From assembly GCA_021772015.1 (NCBI GenBank), contig JAETNS010000002.1, positions 181,530-245,529 on the forward strand: 64,000 nucleotides of DNA, written 5' to 3'. Shown here in pieces: positions 6,618-15,857 of the stretch. A program made the position numbers and the translations under genes. Every line of letters starts with the position of its first letter. Positions within the stretch are counted from its first letter, which is position 1. The notes beneath the pieces were generated by a model. The model saw only the letters and a list, made by a program, of their open reading frames with translations. It ran no database searches and was not told the origin of the DNA. This stretch comes from Prevotellaceae bacterium (GTDB taxonomy: Bacteria; Bacteroidota; Bacteroidia; Bacteroidales; Muribaculaceae).

Positions 6618-9440
6618 ATGCAATTTAAACGACATTTTTTCGCCATCTTGGCTGTGGCTGTGCTGGCGTTTGGGGTGACGCATATAGCCTCGGCCGCCAC
6701 TTACAGAGTGATGTATGCCGATGGCTTGGGATGGGGTGCACCCAATACTCTGGTCCATGTCTGGGATAGTTCATCGGTGCCTTTGAACGAATGGGCAGCT
6801 AATGGCCACATGGAATCAACGGGGAAGTATCTCCGACAAGGTGACCGATATCTCCCTGTCTATGAATATGTGTTTGAATGGGACAAGGAGCCGGTCGGAA
6901 TAATTTTCCACTATAAGGGGAGTACTATCCAGACAATAGACCTTGACTTCTCCGGCGGCGCGATGTATCAGTTCGTGGGGAAAGGAGGAGACAAATCGGA
7001 CGCTATAGTGGAGAACCCCGTGCTCGTCGACAGTTCGGAATTGCCGAGGACAAAAGTGTATTTCGCTGACACCGGCAACTGGGGAGCGGCCAACACCCAG
7101 ATACATATCTGGGGTACAAACGGCGATTTCTCCCCCTTTCTGTCAGATCCGACCATGACAGACACCGGAAAATATGCCCGCGTCAATGATGTCTGGGCCA
7201 AGGTCTATGTTTTCGAGTATCTTTATGAAGGTACTGCCACGGGGCTTATGTTCCATAAACAGAATGCGAATCTCATCACGGCTGATTTCACCGCGACCGA
7301 CGGGGCGCTCTACACATATACCGGCAACAAGAAGCCGGCCCCGACGATCCTTGAGCCGACGCTTGTCGACGAGATACCGGCAGAGCCGCGCCCGGCCTCG
7401 CTGTATGTCAATCTCGGAGCCAACCAGATGATGCGTTCGGGATTGTGGGAGGAGCCTTGCGCACATGTCTATCGTCGCGACCCTTCCGGAAACGTCGATT
7501 ACGAGGCGCAGCTTCCCGAATACGGGAGCGAGCAGTACAAGGCGGAGGTGATGACAAAGATCCGCGACGGATTCTACCGCATAGACATCGACGACATCAA
7601 CAGCTGTGATGATGTGATATTCTATTATTCAAGGGTAAACCAGCAAGGAGAGCATACATACAAGGACCTGGCTTTCCCCGCTTCGCGTGGAGCTTACAAT
7701 GATCCCTCCACGTGGGCTACCTTTATATATGATATCGGCATAGACTGCGTCCATCAGTCATATCTGACCCCTGAGGAATATAATGACGGATGGGAGGAAT
7801 CTCCTGCTGCGCTTTACCTCACAGGCAATGAACTTGTCACCGGGAAAGTTTCTGACGACCCGGTAAACTGTGTGAGGATAGAGTCAGACGATGATGTCTA
7901 CATTCATAAGTTCTCACTTACAGCGGGGGATGTGGCGAATTTCAAGCTGTCGCGCTTCGACGCATCGGGGGCCGCTCAGGCGCATGGCTTTTCGGTGACA
8001 GACAAAACTTATGAATCGCAGCGCGGGTGGGCCACCTTCAACCTCGGGATCATAGGATTCCAGAATGATGACGAACCGGGATGGGAAGAGAAATATATCT
8101 ACACCCCCGGCGAGGGTCAGTCACGTCAGGTAAGACTGTGGCTCAACGAGTCGGTCAACTTCAACAGCTATAACCAGTATCCCTGGCGGCTTGGCGAGGG
8201 TGAAGGAGGCGTGGCTGCCGGAGATTACTGGCTGGTCATAGACCTTCACGATGCCGATCATTCCTTGTCGCTGCTGGAGTTCGATCCTAACCCTGCGGTT
8301 GAAATGACTGCGTCCTCTTTCTCGGTCATTGAGGCCGGATATGACGCGCTGGGCGCGTATATGGCTGACTGTCCTCTCGCAGGAAGCGAATCCAACGGGA
8401 AAGTGCTCTTCGACCGGGTGAATGTGCTTTCCGCGACAGGGACAGCATCCGGAAAGGATGCCGGTTATCTCCATTCGCTTGACTATACGGTCTCCTACAC
8501 GTTGCTGCTTGATGGGACCCCCGTGGCAGTCCATGAGACGCTGCCGGATGTGTTGACTGTGCCCTTCATGACTCCCGGGGAGGAAGCCGATATCGCCTTG
8601 CGCGCCCGTTATACCGACACCGCCACCAACCACTCCTTCTGTTCGCGTAAGGTGCATGCGTCCCTAACGGCTCCTTCTCCCCAATTGCCTTCTCCCAAGG
8701 AGAACACCGTCGACGGAGAGATGTTTCTCTATTTCGCCGCTCCGGGCGATGAAGAGACTATGGCCATAACTGTCGGCGGTGCGGCGAAGCTGCCCTACGC
8801 TCTTGACGCGGATACACCACATGCGTTCTATCCCGATTTCGTGGTTGAGGAGGTCACCTCCGACATTGTCGGGGAGACCGTTTCCTCTGTCGTAGTGGCG
8901 GACAATCATTTTGTCGCCTCGCGTGACCAGTTCGCCGATTATCTCGGAAAGCAGTCCTCTTCTCCTTGGATCTCCTGGTCGGATGGCGAGGAATATTCAG
9001 ATACCCACAACTGGTCAAAGTATATCGCTTCCGAAGGGCGGTTGCCACTCTTCCTTGACTGTCTGGGCACAGTCGGCTCTATCGACACCCCGGTGTCATC
9101 CAGTGCCAAAGTTACCCTCCATGCCGTTTATCCGTTCCTTGTTATTCCCAAAGGACAGATAGCCGGTACATCCCGCTTTGTGAGAGGATTGGCGGCTACC
9201 GCACTTCCCGATGGTGTGGAAAACCTCGCGCTACACACCATCACGACCTCCACGCCGTCATATCTGGATTTCAGTGGCCGGACTATCAGTGGTGTTGAGC
9301 CGATGACAGCCGATGTTATGACTGATGGCGAGGAGGTATGGCACACACTTTCGGGAATACTTCTCGACCGCAAGCCTTCTTTGCCGGGAATATATTTGCG
9401 GACAAAAGGTGGCGACTCGGAGAAATATGTGATCAGGTAA
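6618..9440 (+). CDS. Secreted multi-module starch-binding protein
   Basis: 940 residues from the ATG at 6618; an in-frame ATG at 6588 would put ten polar residues before the signal peptide, so it is less likely. The signal peptide ends near IASAAT. Two related modules follow (about 25-135 and 145-235), each with YADTGNWGAANTQIHIWG-like strands characteristic of CBM26-type starch-binding modules, then a third related module (about 250-370). The middle part (400-850) is not recognised. The last 35 residues (VWHTLSGILLDRKPSLPGIY) look like a T9SS-type sorting end. No catalytic motif is seen. With the GH31, GH13 and GH57 genes nearby, a role in holding starch at the cell surface is likely, but this is inferred. 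Confidence 0.7.
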   Translation: MQFKRHFFAILAVAVLAFGVTHIASAATYRVMYADGLGWGAPNTLVHVWDSSSVPLNEWAANGHMESTGKYLRQGDRYLPVYEYVFEWDKEPVGIIFHYKGSTIQTIDLDFSGGAMYQFVGKGGDKSDAIVENPVLVDSSELPRTKVYFADTGNWGAANTQIHIWGTNGDFSPFLSDPTMTDTGKYARVNDVWAKVYVFEYLYEGTATGLMFHKQNANLITADFTATDGALYTYTGNKKPAPTILEPTLVDEIPAEPRPASLYVNLGANQMMRSGLWEEPCAHVYRRDPSGNVDYEAQLPEYGSEQYKAEVMTKIRDGFYRIDIDDINSCDDVIFYYSRVNQQGEHTYKDLAFPASRGAYNDPSTWATFIYDIGIDCVHQSYLTPEEYNDGWEESPAALYLTGNELVTGKVSDDPVNCVRIESDDDVYIHKFSLTAGDVANFKLSRFDASGAAQAHGFSVTDKTYESQRGWATFNLGIIGFQNDDEPGWEEKYIYTPGEGQSRQVRLWLNESVNFNSYNQYPWRLGEGEGGVAAGDYWLVIDLHDADHSLSLLEFDPNPAVEMTASSFSVIEAGYDALGAYMADCPLAGSESNGKVLFDRVNVLSATGTASGKDAGYLHSLDYTVSYTLLLDGTPVAVHETLPDVLTVPFMTPGEEADIALRARYTDTATNHSFCSRKVHASLTAPSPQLPSPKENTVDGEMFLYFAAPGDEETMAITVGGAAKLPYALDADTPHAFYPDFVVEEVTSDIVGETVSSVVVADNHFVASRDQFADYLGKQSSSPWISWSDGEEYSDTHNWSKYIASEGRLPLFLDCLGTVGSIDTPVSSSAKVTLHAVYPFLVIPKGQIAGTSRFVRGLAATALPDGVENLALHTITTSTPSYLDFSGRTISGVEPMTADVMTDGEEVWHTLSGILLDRKPSLPGIYLRTKGGDSEKYVIR

Positions 9441-9468
9441 ATAAAAGATAAAGGCCGATGTTGACTCC

Positions 9469-9527
9469 GGCCACACAAAACGACAGAGAGAGCTTATGCG
9501 TAGCTCTCTCTGTCGTTTTGTGTGGCC
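9469..9527. terminator. Bidirectional terminator with 26-bp perfect stem
   Basis: Arms 9469-9494 and 9502-9527 are perfectly complementary, loop TATGCGT. The AAAACGACA / TGTCGTTTT part provides a T-rich strand in both directions. It separates the convergent genes ending at 9440 (+) and 9540 (-). Confidence 0.9.
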
Positions 9528-9539
9528 GCCCCGAACCTG

Positions 9540-9947
9540 TCAGTCGCGGAGTTTGTCGGCGAGGTTGTTGGCGATGTCGGCTCCTTTGTCGAGGGTGTTT
9601 GCGGTGAAATCTTTCACTTTCTCGAAGAAAGACGCGCCTTTCTCGGCTGCGGCATCCTTGATGTCACCTGCCTTGTCTTTCAGCTGGGCAGCTTTCTCGG
9701 CTGCTGCCTCTTTCAGATCGGAGACCTTTTCAGCAGCAGCGTCTTTGATGTCGCCTGCCTTGTCCTTGAGCTGGGCAGCTTTTTCGGCTGCCTGCTCCTT
9801 AAGGTCGGCAGCTTTGTCGGAGGCTTTATCCTTTATGGCTGCAGCCTCATTTTTGGCGGCTACTTTGGCTGCCTCCGCGCTGACTTTGGCAGCTGTCTTT
9901 GACACATTGGCTGCCGCCTGTGCCATTTGTTGGTTTGTCATTTCCAT
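9540..9947 (-). CDS. Alanine/lysine-rich helical repeat protein (LEA/apolipoprotein-like)
   Basis: 135 residues from the ATG at 9947; an upstream in-frame TTG at 9995 and a second ATG at 9941 are alternatives. There is no signal peptide or membrane span. Almost the whole protein is built of amphipathic helical repeats: EKAAQLKDKAGDIKDAAAEK occurs twice, with further K-D-K-A and A-A-E-K units in an 11-residue rhythm. This composition is seen in late-embryogenesis-abundant and YtxH-associated stress proteins. A desiccation, membrane-stress or coiled-coil role is possible, but no precise function can be assigned. The gene stands alone between a convergent gene and the amylase. Confidence 0.7.
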   Translation of the reverse strand: MEMTNQQMAQAAANVSKTAAKVSAEAAKVAAKNEAAAIKDKASDKAADLKEQAAEKAAQLKDKAGDIKDAAAEKVSDLKEAAAEKAAQLKDKAGDIKDAAAEKGASFFEKVKDFTANTLDKGADIANNLADKLRD

Positions 9948-10078
9948 AGTTGAAGTCGTTAGGTTTGTTATTAGAAATCTCTTTGTATTAACCAATGTGA
10001 GGGTGTGGAGGTTTGCGAATAAACCTTAAAATGACGCTACGGTCAATTGGCATTTGTTGAATCCGGTCATAAAACAGC

Positions 10079-10118
10079 TCCGGGAGGATCTGTCGACTGG
10101 CCGACGGATCCTCCCGGA
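10079..10118 (-). terminator. Terminator of the amylase gene
   Basis: 12-bp stem TCCGGGAGGATC / GATCCTCCCGGA plus an inner GTCG/CGAC pairing. Read on the minus strand it is followed shortly by TTTT. It lies 38 bp after the amylase stop. Confidence 0.8.
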
Positions 10119-10156
10119 TATCAATAGGATTGGGTTGAAATCCCTTTAATGGGAAA

Positions 10157-13153
10157 TCAGCGCAAATAAATCTTGGTGGTGTTCACGATATAGAAGCCGG
10201 GGGCGAATCCGGTCAGGGTGTTGGTCCCTTCGGATACCTCGCGGATATTGGTCCGGCCGTCGATCGAGGTCACAGTCACATTGCCTGCCACAGGGGTCTC
10301 GATTATGATCGCTCCTGCGCGGGTATATACGCGCATGCCCGGGGTGGCGGTCACATCTGCAACGCCCGAATGATCGAAGCCGTTCATGTTATAGACTCCA
10401 TAATTCAGTGCTTCAAAGTCTTTGGTCTGGGGCTGTCCGTTGCCGCCGTTGAAGATGATCATCGGAGTGACAAGGTTGTCGGTGGTCTTGAACGAGATTT
10501 TCCAGAGATCGCCGTCGCGGGTCATCATAGTTCCGGGCCATGCGCCGAGATAGTTCTTGTTGCCGTTGCCTGCATCCCAGAAGTAAGCATATACGCTCGG
10601 CCAGTTTGAGAGGGAGTTGTTGAAGTAGTAGACATACTCGACCTCTTCCCCTACCGGCGGACGGGGATCGTCGGGGATATCACCCGCGCCCTCGATGGTC
10701 TTGACATATCCGTTGAGGTTGTAATATCCGCCATTTACGAATTTGAAGCCATCCTTGTCGCTCTGGCTGTTTCCGGCGTTGCTGAATATGATCTTGGCCT
10801 CTGCGGGAATCTTGCCTGTGCCGGTGTAGGTCCATTTGTAGACATTGTTGCCCAGATATGTCATGTTCTGTCCGGGCCATGTGCCTCCGGTGAAGTTGGT
10901 GTTGCCTCCCCAGATCCATACGGTAGCGGGGTTCCATGAGTCATGTTCGAGGAAAATGGCCTGTTCTCCCTGCGCCATTGCCGGCTCGGTGACTTCCGCA
11001 GGCTCTTCACGCTCGCCGCCGGGGTTAGGACCGGGGCCGGGGTTGGGTTTCTCTGTCCATGTCTCGTCAGGCATGGTCTCATCGGGCCATTCGGTCCAGT
11101 TGCCGTCGACAGGAGCCGAAGCATAGAGGTATTTGCCATCCGCGCCTACTTTGCCGGGAGCGGCGGTCTTGTTGGTGTCGAGGACATAGACGCGCATGTT
11201 GCCCTTGCCGGAGCAGGAAGCCGAGAGGGTGCCGTCGGTGACATTCTTCACATCGCCGGTGATAGCGTCGACGTAGCGGCCATTGAGGATGCCGGTAAAG
11301 GTAGCGTCATTGCTGATCGTCACCAGAACGTATGAGTCAGTCGAGTTGTCGACATAGCGGCGTTTGAAGGCCATCTTGCCGGAGCATCCCTCGTTGCTGT
11401 ACTGCCCTTTGCGGAGAGCCGGGACGGCGGCGCGGATCTTGTTGAGTCGCTGTATGTGTAGAGCCAGCGGATAGGAGAGGGTGGAGGCGAGGTTGCCGGT
11501 AGCGCCGGTGTACTCGGCGAAGTCGGTCACGTTCACATCTCCTTCGATGTAACCTCCGAAGTAGGCGCGGCCCGTGTCGCGGAGGGCTTCAACAGCGCCC
11601 TTGTCGATGGGGCATCCTTTCTGGAACTCCACTTCCGACCCATAGTAGATGCAGGGGATTCCGCGGAAGGTGAACATCAGCGAGAGGTTCTCGGCCCAGG
11701 TGTCCTGTGTGCCGGTGAAGCGATAGTTGCTGTCGGGGGCGTAGTCGTGGGAATCCACGTAAACGACGTTGTATGTCGCGTCGTTATAGAGGTCATCCTG
11801 ACCGCGCACGCCGTAGGCTCCGGCTGCGGAATTGAAATTCCAGTGCATGGCGAAGTCGATGACACTCAGTCCGGAATATTCGGAATAGTCGGGGGTATGG
11901 TATTCGTTGCCATTGAGCAGGGCGTTGTTGCTGTGGCGGAGGATGGAGGCGGCGTGTCCCTTGTCATCAGCCGCGGACTGGTGTACAGACTCCCAGTTGG
12001 TGTGGCCCTGGACGGTGAAGAAATCCTGGGAGCCTTCAGTCGGGGTGGGGATCGCAACCACGTCATCCCATGAGGCGGGGTTCATGTCCCAGGGATAATC
12101 CTTGTTCTCCTTCCATGTGTAATAACAGGGGGAGCAGTTGTAGTTGTCACCACGGTAGATTACCTCCATCGAGCGGGCGCAAACCTCGCCGTACATAAAG
12201 AAAGGTGTGCCTCCACGTTTTGCTTTGGCCTCGGGGCTTTCAGCGGCGGCGTGGAGCTGGGGAATGAACATTTTGTTGAATGCAAGGCGTGGTATATGGC
12301 CGGCTGTGTCGATTCGGAAGCCGTCGACACCCATCTTGATGAAGCGCGAGTAGCAATCCACAAGGTAGTTGGTCACGCGGGGATTCTCTGTATTGAGGTC
12401 AACGCAGTCTCCGGCGATCTGTCCCCACCAGCGGGAGGGGTCGTCCCAGTCGAACCATGCCTTGTGGTGGTAGAGGTTGTGGACATCCTTGTTGGTGAAG
12501 TCGGAGTTCTTCATCAGGGCCAGACGGGTGTCATACTGAGCCTGTGGCTTCAATGAGGTGTAGTTGTCGGGAAGCACGCCGCCATCGCTGATGGTAAGGG
12601 GTTTCATCGACGCGTTGATGTCGGCGAGGTTCTTGGTGTAATCTTTCTCGAACATCGGGCAGAGGTTTGACTCTCCGAAGTTGCCGGTGTGCTGGATCAC
12701 GATGTCGAGGATCAGCTTCATCCCGCGCTTGTGTACCTCATCGATAAGTTCCTGGAACGCGACATCGGCATCGGCGGCCGTAGACTCTTTGGATACATAG
12801 CGGTGGTCGATCTTCGAGAAATCAAGGGCGTGGTAGCCATGATAGTCAAGTCCGGAACCGTTCTCTACAATAGGGGTGATCCATACGGCTGTGAAACCCA
12901 ATGCCTTGATGTAGTCGAGTTTCTTGATCAGCCCCTTGAAGTCGCCGCGCCATTCCGGGTCTTTGATGTTCTTCACACCGTCCCAGCAATAGACGTTGTT
13001 GTCAGGATCGCCGTCGTAGAAACGTGTCGTCATGGCGAAATAGATCGTCTCGTCGCGGAAGTCGTCGCGTGAGCCGACGAAAGTTGCCGCGGAGGCCGAT
13101 GCTGCTGTCAGTGTCATCACACTGCCAAGCAGGTAGCGGTTTAAGTTTTTCAT
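10157..13153 (-). CDS. Secreted GH13 alpha-amylase with two starch-binding modules and T9SS-type end
   Basis: 998 residues. The signal peptide (1-23) has no lipobox. The GH13 catalytic domain covers about 30-640: AVWITPI, LILDIVIQHTG, nucleophile Asp in VDGFRIDTAGH (about 285), acid/base Glu in FMYGEV (about 323), transition-state Asp in VDSHDYAPDS (about 480). A proline-rich linker near 700-725 leads to two CBM26-like modules (about 735-820 and 835-925, with WPGQNM and WPGTMM motifs). A sorting-type C-terminus ends FAPGFYIVNTTKIYLR. It hydrolyses internal alpha-1,4 bonds of starch outside the cell. Unlike the SusG type it is not a lipoprotein, so the C-terminus probably anchors or exports it. 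It has its own promoter at 13294-13323. Confidence 0.92.
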   Translation of the reverse strand: MKNLNRYLLGSVMTLTAASASAATFVGSRDDFRDETIYFAMTTRFYDGDPDNNVYCWDGVKNIKDPEWRGDFKGLIKKLDYIKALGFTAVWITPIVENGSGLDYHGYHALDFSKIDHRYVSKESTAADADVAFQELIDEVHKRGMKLILDIVIQHTGNFGESNLCPMFEKDYTKNLADINASMKPLTISDGGVLPDNYTSLKPQAQYDTRLALMKNSDFTNKDVHNLYHHKAWFDWDDPSRWWGQIAGDCVDLNTENPRVTNYLVDCYSRFIKMGVDGFRIDTAGHIPRLAFNKMFIPQLHAAAESPEAKAKRGGTPFFMYGEVCARSMEVIYRGDNYNCSPCYYTWKENKDYPWDMNPASWDDVVAIPTPTEGSQDFFTVQGHTNWESVHQSAADDKGHAASILRHSNNALLNGNEYHTPDYSEYSGLSVIDFAMHWNFNSAAGAYGVRGQDDLYNDATYNVVYVDSHDYAPDSNYRFTGTQDTWAENLSLMFTFRGIPCIYYGSEVEFQKGCPIDKGAVEALRDTGRAYFGGYIEGDVNVTDFAEYTGATGNLASTLSYPLALHIQRLNKIRAAVPALRKGQYSNEGCSGKMAFKRRYVDNSTDSYVLVTISNDATFTGILNGRYVDAITGDVKNVTDGTLSASCSGKGNMRVYVLDTNKTAAPGKVGADGKYLYASAPVDGNWTEWPDETMPDETWTEKPNPGPGPNPGGEREEPAEVTEPAMAQGEQAIFLEHDSWNPATVWIWGGNTNFTGGTWPGQNMTYLGNNVYKWTYTGTGKIPAEAKIIFSNAGNSQSDKDGFKFVNGGYYNLNGYVKTIEGAGDIPDDPRPPVGEEVEYVYYFNNSLSNWPSVYAYFWDAGNGNKNYLGAWPGTMMTRDGDLWKISFKTTDNLVTPMIIFNGGNGQPQTKDFEALNYGVYNMNGFDHSGVADVTATPGMRVYTRAGAIIIETPVAGNVTVTSIDGRTNIREVSEGTNTLTGFAPGFYIVNTTKIYLR

Positions 13154-13220
13154 CTAAAATAACAAGAGAAAAATAATGTATGATAATGAATGTAAGGTTG
13201 AATCACGGTTGACAATCCGA

Positions 13221-13271
13221 GTATGGCCATTCCTGGCCATACTGTTTTACAGGCACCGGTGCCTGTAAAAC
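13221..13271. promoter_or_regulatory. Two adjacent palindromes in the amylase leader
   Basis: GTATGGCCA-ttcc-TGGCCATAC (13221-13242) is followed after one base by a perfect 28-nt palindrome (13244-13271) centred on ACCGGT. Both lie just downstream of the amylase promoter. No T-run follows on the minus strand, so they look more like operators or leader hairpins than a terminator. Confidence 0.6.
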
Positions 13272-13293
13272 TAAGGTATCAGATTTCCGGCTG

Positions 13294-13323
13294 CAAAGAT
13301 AACACTTTTTATTGTAACGGCAA
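13294..13323 (-). promoter_or_regulatory. Promoter of the amylase gene
   Basis: Minus strand: TTG (13323-13321), 19-nt spacer, TATCTTTG (13301-13294). This matches the Bacteroidota sigma-ABfr consensus. The predicted start is near 13287, giving a leader of about 130 nt. Confidence 0.75.
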
Positions 13324-13325
13324 TG

Positions 13326-14687
13326 TCAGAAAGGACTGAACCGTATAGGTAGGGCTGTCTGCTGGCCGGTGAAGGGATCGGGGCGGCGGCTGTCGTAGGC
13401 CAGACGGCCGTTGACCCATGTCTGCTCGACGCGGAAATTGAGACGTGTGCCGGCATAAGGGGTCCATTCGCAGGCGCTCACCACATCGTCGTTCGAGATG
13501 ATGTAGTCTGCATCGGGGTCGATGATCACCAGGTCTGCCCAGTAATGGAGCCTGATGAATCCCCGTCGGTCGACATTGTAGAGCAACGCGGGGTTGTTGC
13601 ACATTTTCTCGACCACCTTCTCGTAGGTGAAATATCCTTTGCGGGCGAGCTGAAGGATCAGGGGAAGGGAGAACTGTACCGACGGCATGCCGGAGGCGGC
13701 GGTAAGCGCGTCGCCCTGTTTCTGCGACAGCAGATGCGGGGCGTGGTCGGTGGCGATGACATCTATCCGGCCGTCGTTGACAGCCCGGAGCAGCTCTTTG
13801 CGGTCATCGTCGGTCTTTATGGCGGGGTTGCATTTGGTCAGTCCGCCGGTGAGAGCGACGCTCTCCTGGTCGAACATCAGGTAATGTGGGCAGGTCTCGG
13901 CCGTTATACGCTTGTTGGTCAGCACGCCGGGTGAGAGGTATGCGAGCTCGTCGGCGGTGGAGACATGAAGCAGATGAAGCCGCGCGTTGGTGCGCCGGGC
14001 CAGTTCGACGGCATGTCCGGCGGCGGCTACGCATGCCTCGCGTGAGCGCAACATGTGGTGAAGTCCGACAGGAATGCCGCCGGGATATTCTTTTTTCATC
14101 GCCTCGCGGGTGGCGGCGATGATATGCTCGCTTTCGGCGTGGCAGGCGATGACACCTTTGAAAGAGCGGAATAGACTGGCGATCACGGAGTCGTCGTCAA
14201 CCAGCATGTTGCCGGTCGATGAGCCGAGAAAAAGCTTGGCTCCGGGGACGCGGGTGGGGTCGGCGGCAAGGATCTGTTCAAGGTTGTCGTTGGTCACTCC
14301 GAGGAAGAATGCGTAGTTGGCCTCGGCGACTCCGGCGGCGCGGCGTGTCTTCTCCTCCCACGCCTCCAGGGTGGTTGTGGCGGGGCGGGTGTTTGGCATG
14401 TCGAAGAATGATGTGACACCTCCGGCTATGGCTGCCCGGCTTTCCGTCTTGAGGTCTCCTTTCTCGGTCAGTCCGGGATCGCGGAAATGGACATGCTCGT
14501 CTATGACTCCCGGCAACACCATCTTGCCTTCGCAGTCGATGATGTCGTATTCATCCCTGCTGACATCCCGCAGGTCTATCCGGCCGCAGTCGACACGCTG
14601 GATCATCTCGCCGGACACGACGAGCGTACCGATGTAGCGGAAGCCGTCGTTGAATATGAGTCCGTTTGCAAACAGGATGGGTTTCAT
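13326..14687 (-). CDS. pyrC: Dihydroorotase
   Basis: 453 residues, normal for the class I (AllB-like) bacterial dihydroorotase. It converts N-carbamoyl-aspartate to dihydroorotate, step three of pyrimidine synthesis, in the cytoplasm. Visible features: the first zinc-binding motif DEHVHFRDPG (about 60-70), FDMPNTRPATTT, the HLLHVST motif (about 240) and the catalytic Asp segment IATDHAPH (about 310). It follows the glycosyltransferase gene by 48 bp on the same strand, so one transcript is likely. The amylase promoter -33 element lies right at its stop codon. Confidence 0.93.
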   Translation of the reverse strand: MKPILFANGLIFNDGFRYIGTLVVSGEMIQRVDCGRIDLRDVSRDEYDIIDCEGKMVLPGVIDEHVHFRDPGLTEKGDLKTESRAAIAGGVTSFFDMPNTRPATTTLEAWEEKTRRAAGVAEANYAFFLGVTNDNLEQILAADPTRVPGAKLFLGSSTGNMLVDDDSVIASLFRSFKGVIACHAESEHIIAATREAMKKEYPGGIPVGLHHMLRSREACVAAAGHAVELARRTNARLHLLHVSTADELAYLSPGVLTNKRITAETCPHYLMFDQESVALTGGLTKCNPAIKTDDDRKELLRAVNDGRIDVIATDHAPHLLSQKQGDALTAASGMPSVQFSLPLILQLARKGYFTYEKVVEKMCNNPALLYNVDRRGFIRLHYWADLVIIDPDADYIISNDDVVSACEWTPYAGTRLNFRVEQTWVNGRLAYDSRRPDPFTGQQTALPIRFSPF

Positions 14688-14735
14688 TGCGTCGTTTTTC
14701 GGTTTTGTTTGTTGTCGTGTCTCGGAAAAAGGGAT

Positions 14736-15494
14736 TCAGGATCTTCTTTCGGGAGCCTGCGGGTATTTCCTGCTCCAGGATGAGATCTTTAGCTTGATGA
14801 CCCCGAAGAATGCCTCGCTGAAAATGCCTGATGACATCTTGCTCGTCCCCAGGACGCGGTTGACGAACACGATCGGCACTTCCCCCACGTTGAATCCGCA
14901 TTTCGATGCGGTAAACTTCATCTCGATCTGGAACGCGTAGCCTTTGAAACGGATCTTGTCGAGTTCCATCGTCTCCAGCACTTCCCTGCGGTAGCAGCAG
15001 AAGCCGGCGGTGGTGTCGGCGACTTTCAGGCCGGTGACGGCTCTGACGTATTTGGAGGCGAAATAGCTCATCAGCACCCGGCCCATCGGCCAGTTGACGA
15101 CGTTGACTCCCGTCAGATAGCGTGATCCCACGGCGACATCCATCCCGCCGGCAGAACATGCCTCATGGAGTTTCAGCAGATCCTGGGGATTATGGGAGAA
15201 ATCAGCATCCATCTCGAAGATGAACTTGTAGCCGTTGTCGAGGGCCCGCCGGAATCCGGCGATGTAGGCTGTCCCCAGTCCGAGTTTCCCTTTCCGTTCG
15301 AGGATGTCGACCCGTCCGGGGTTTTGGGCGATCTTCTCCTTGACGATGGCGGCTGTGCCGTCCGGGGAGTTGTCATCCACCACCAGCACGTCAAAACGGC
15401 GCGGCAATGACAGGACTGCGTCGATGATGGCCGCCGCGTTCTCCTTCTCATTGTACATCGGAATTATTACCACCGATTCGCTTCTCGTTTCCAC
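14736..15494 (-). CDS. GT2 polyprenol-phosphate mannosyltransferase-like glycosyltransferase
   Basis: 252 residues. It is a GT-A fold family 2 enzyme of the dolichol/polyprenol monophosphomannose synthase type: VVIIPMYNEKENA at the N-terminus, VDDNSPDGTA (about 40), the DxD-like motif EMDADFSHNP (about 95) and GSRYLTG (about 125). There is no C-terminal membrane domain, so it is the soluble catalytic form. It would transfer a sugar, often mannose, from a nucleotide donor to a polyprenyl phosphate for glycan or lipoprotein glycosylation. It is the first gene of a two-gene unit with pyrC, an arrangement seen in other Bacteroidales. The ATG at 15494 is the first in-frame start. Confidence 0.85.
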   Translation of the reverse strand: METRSESVVIIPMYNEKENAAAIIDAVLSLPRRFDVLVVDDNSPDGTAAIVKEKIAQNPGRVDILERKGKLGLGTAYIAGFRRALDNGYKFIFEMDADFSHNPQDLLKLHEACSAGGMDVAVGSRYLTGVNVVNWPMGRVLMSYFASKYVRAVTGLKVADTTAGFCCYRREVLETMELDKIRFKGYAFQIEMKFTASKCGFNVGEVPIVFVNRVLGTSKMSSGIFSEAFFGVIKLKISSWSRKYPQAPERRS

Positions 15495-15592
15495 AGGCTC
15501 TCTACTTGTTTGTGCTTGATGAACATCGTGATGACCTCCCTGTCGAGGGGGCAGTTGGCCCCGTCGTTCCCGGAAACCGGGTGTTCTTCCTG

Positions 15593-15623
15593 CAAAGTTA
15601 CATACTTATTTCAAAACGACAAA
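15593..15623 (-). promoter_or_regulatory. Promoter of the GT2-pyrC unit
   Basis: Minus strand TTTG (15623-15620), 19-nt spacer, TAACTTTG (15600-15593). It lies in the 363-bp divergent gap 15495-15857, which contains no gene. The leader is about 90 nt. Confidence 0.75.
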
Positions 15624-15806
15624 GCCATTAGCAGAAAAAACACCATCTCCAATGTTTAAGAAACCTTAAATTCTCACCGGTGACAGTCTTGCCTTACATC
15701 CATAGATAAGGCGTTTTGTGTTGTCAAGCTCTTTCGGTGATGTATGAATTAGTTCCGAAACCGCAAAATACGGGGCTGGAAATTAGGCCGTTTGGATTTT
15801 TTTTTG

Positions 15807-15814
15807 TAATTTTG
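15807..15814 (+). promoter_or_regulatory. -7 box of the pnp promoter
   Basis: TAATTTTG 44 bp upstream of the pnp ATG, preceded by a run of T. The -33 element is not clear. Confidence 0.5.
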
Positions 15815-15857
15815 CGCGATTTATCGCAGTTAAGAAAAATATTAATACAGATCTGTA

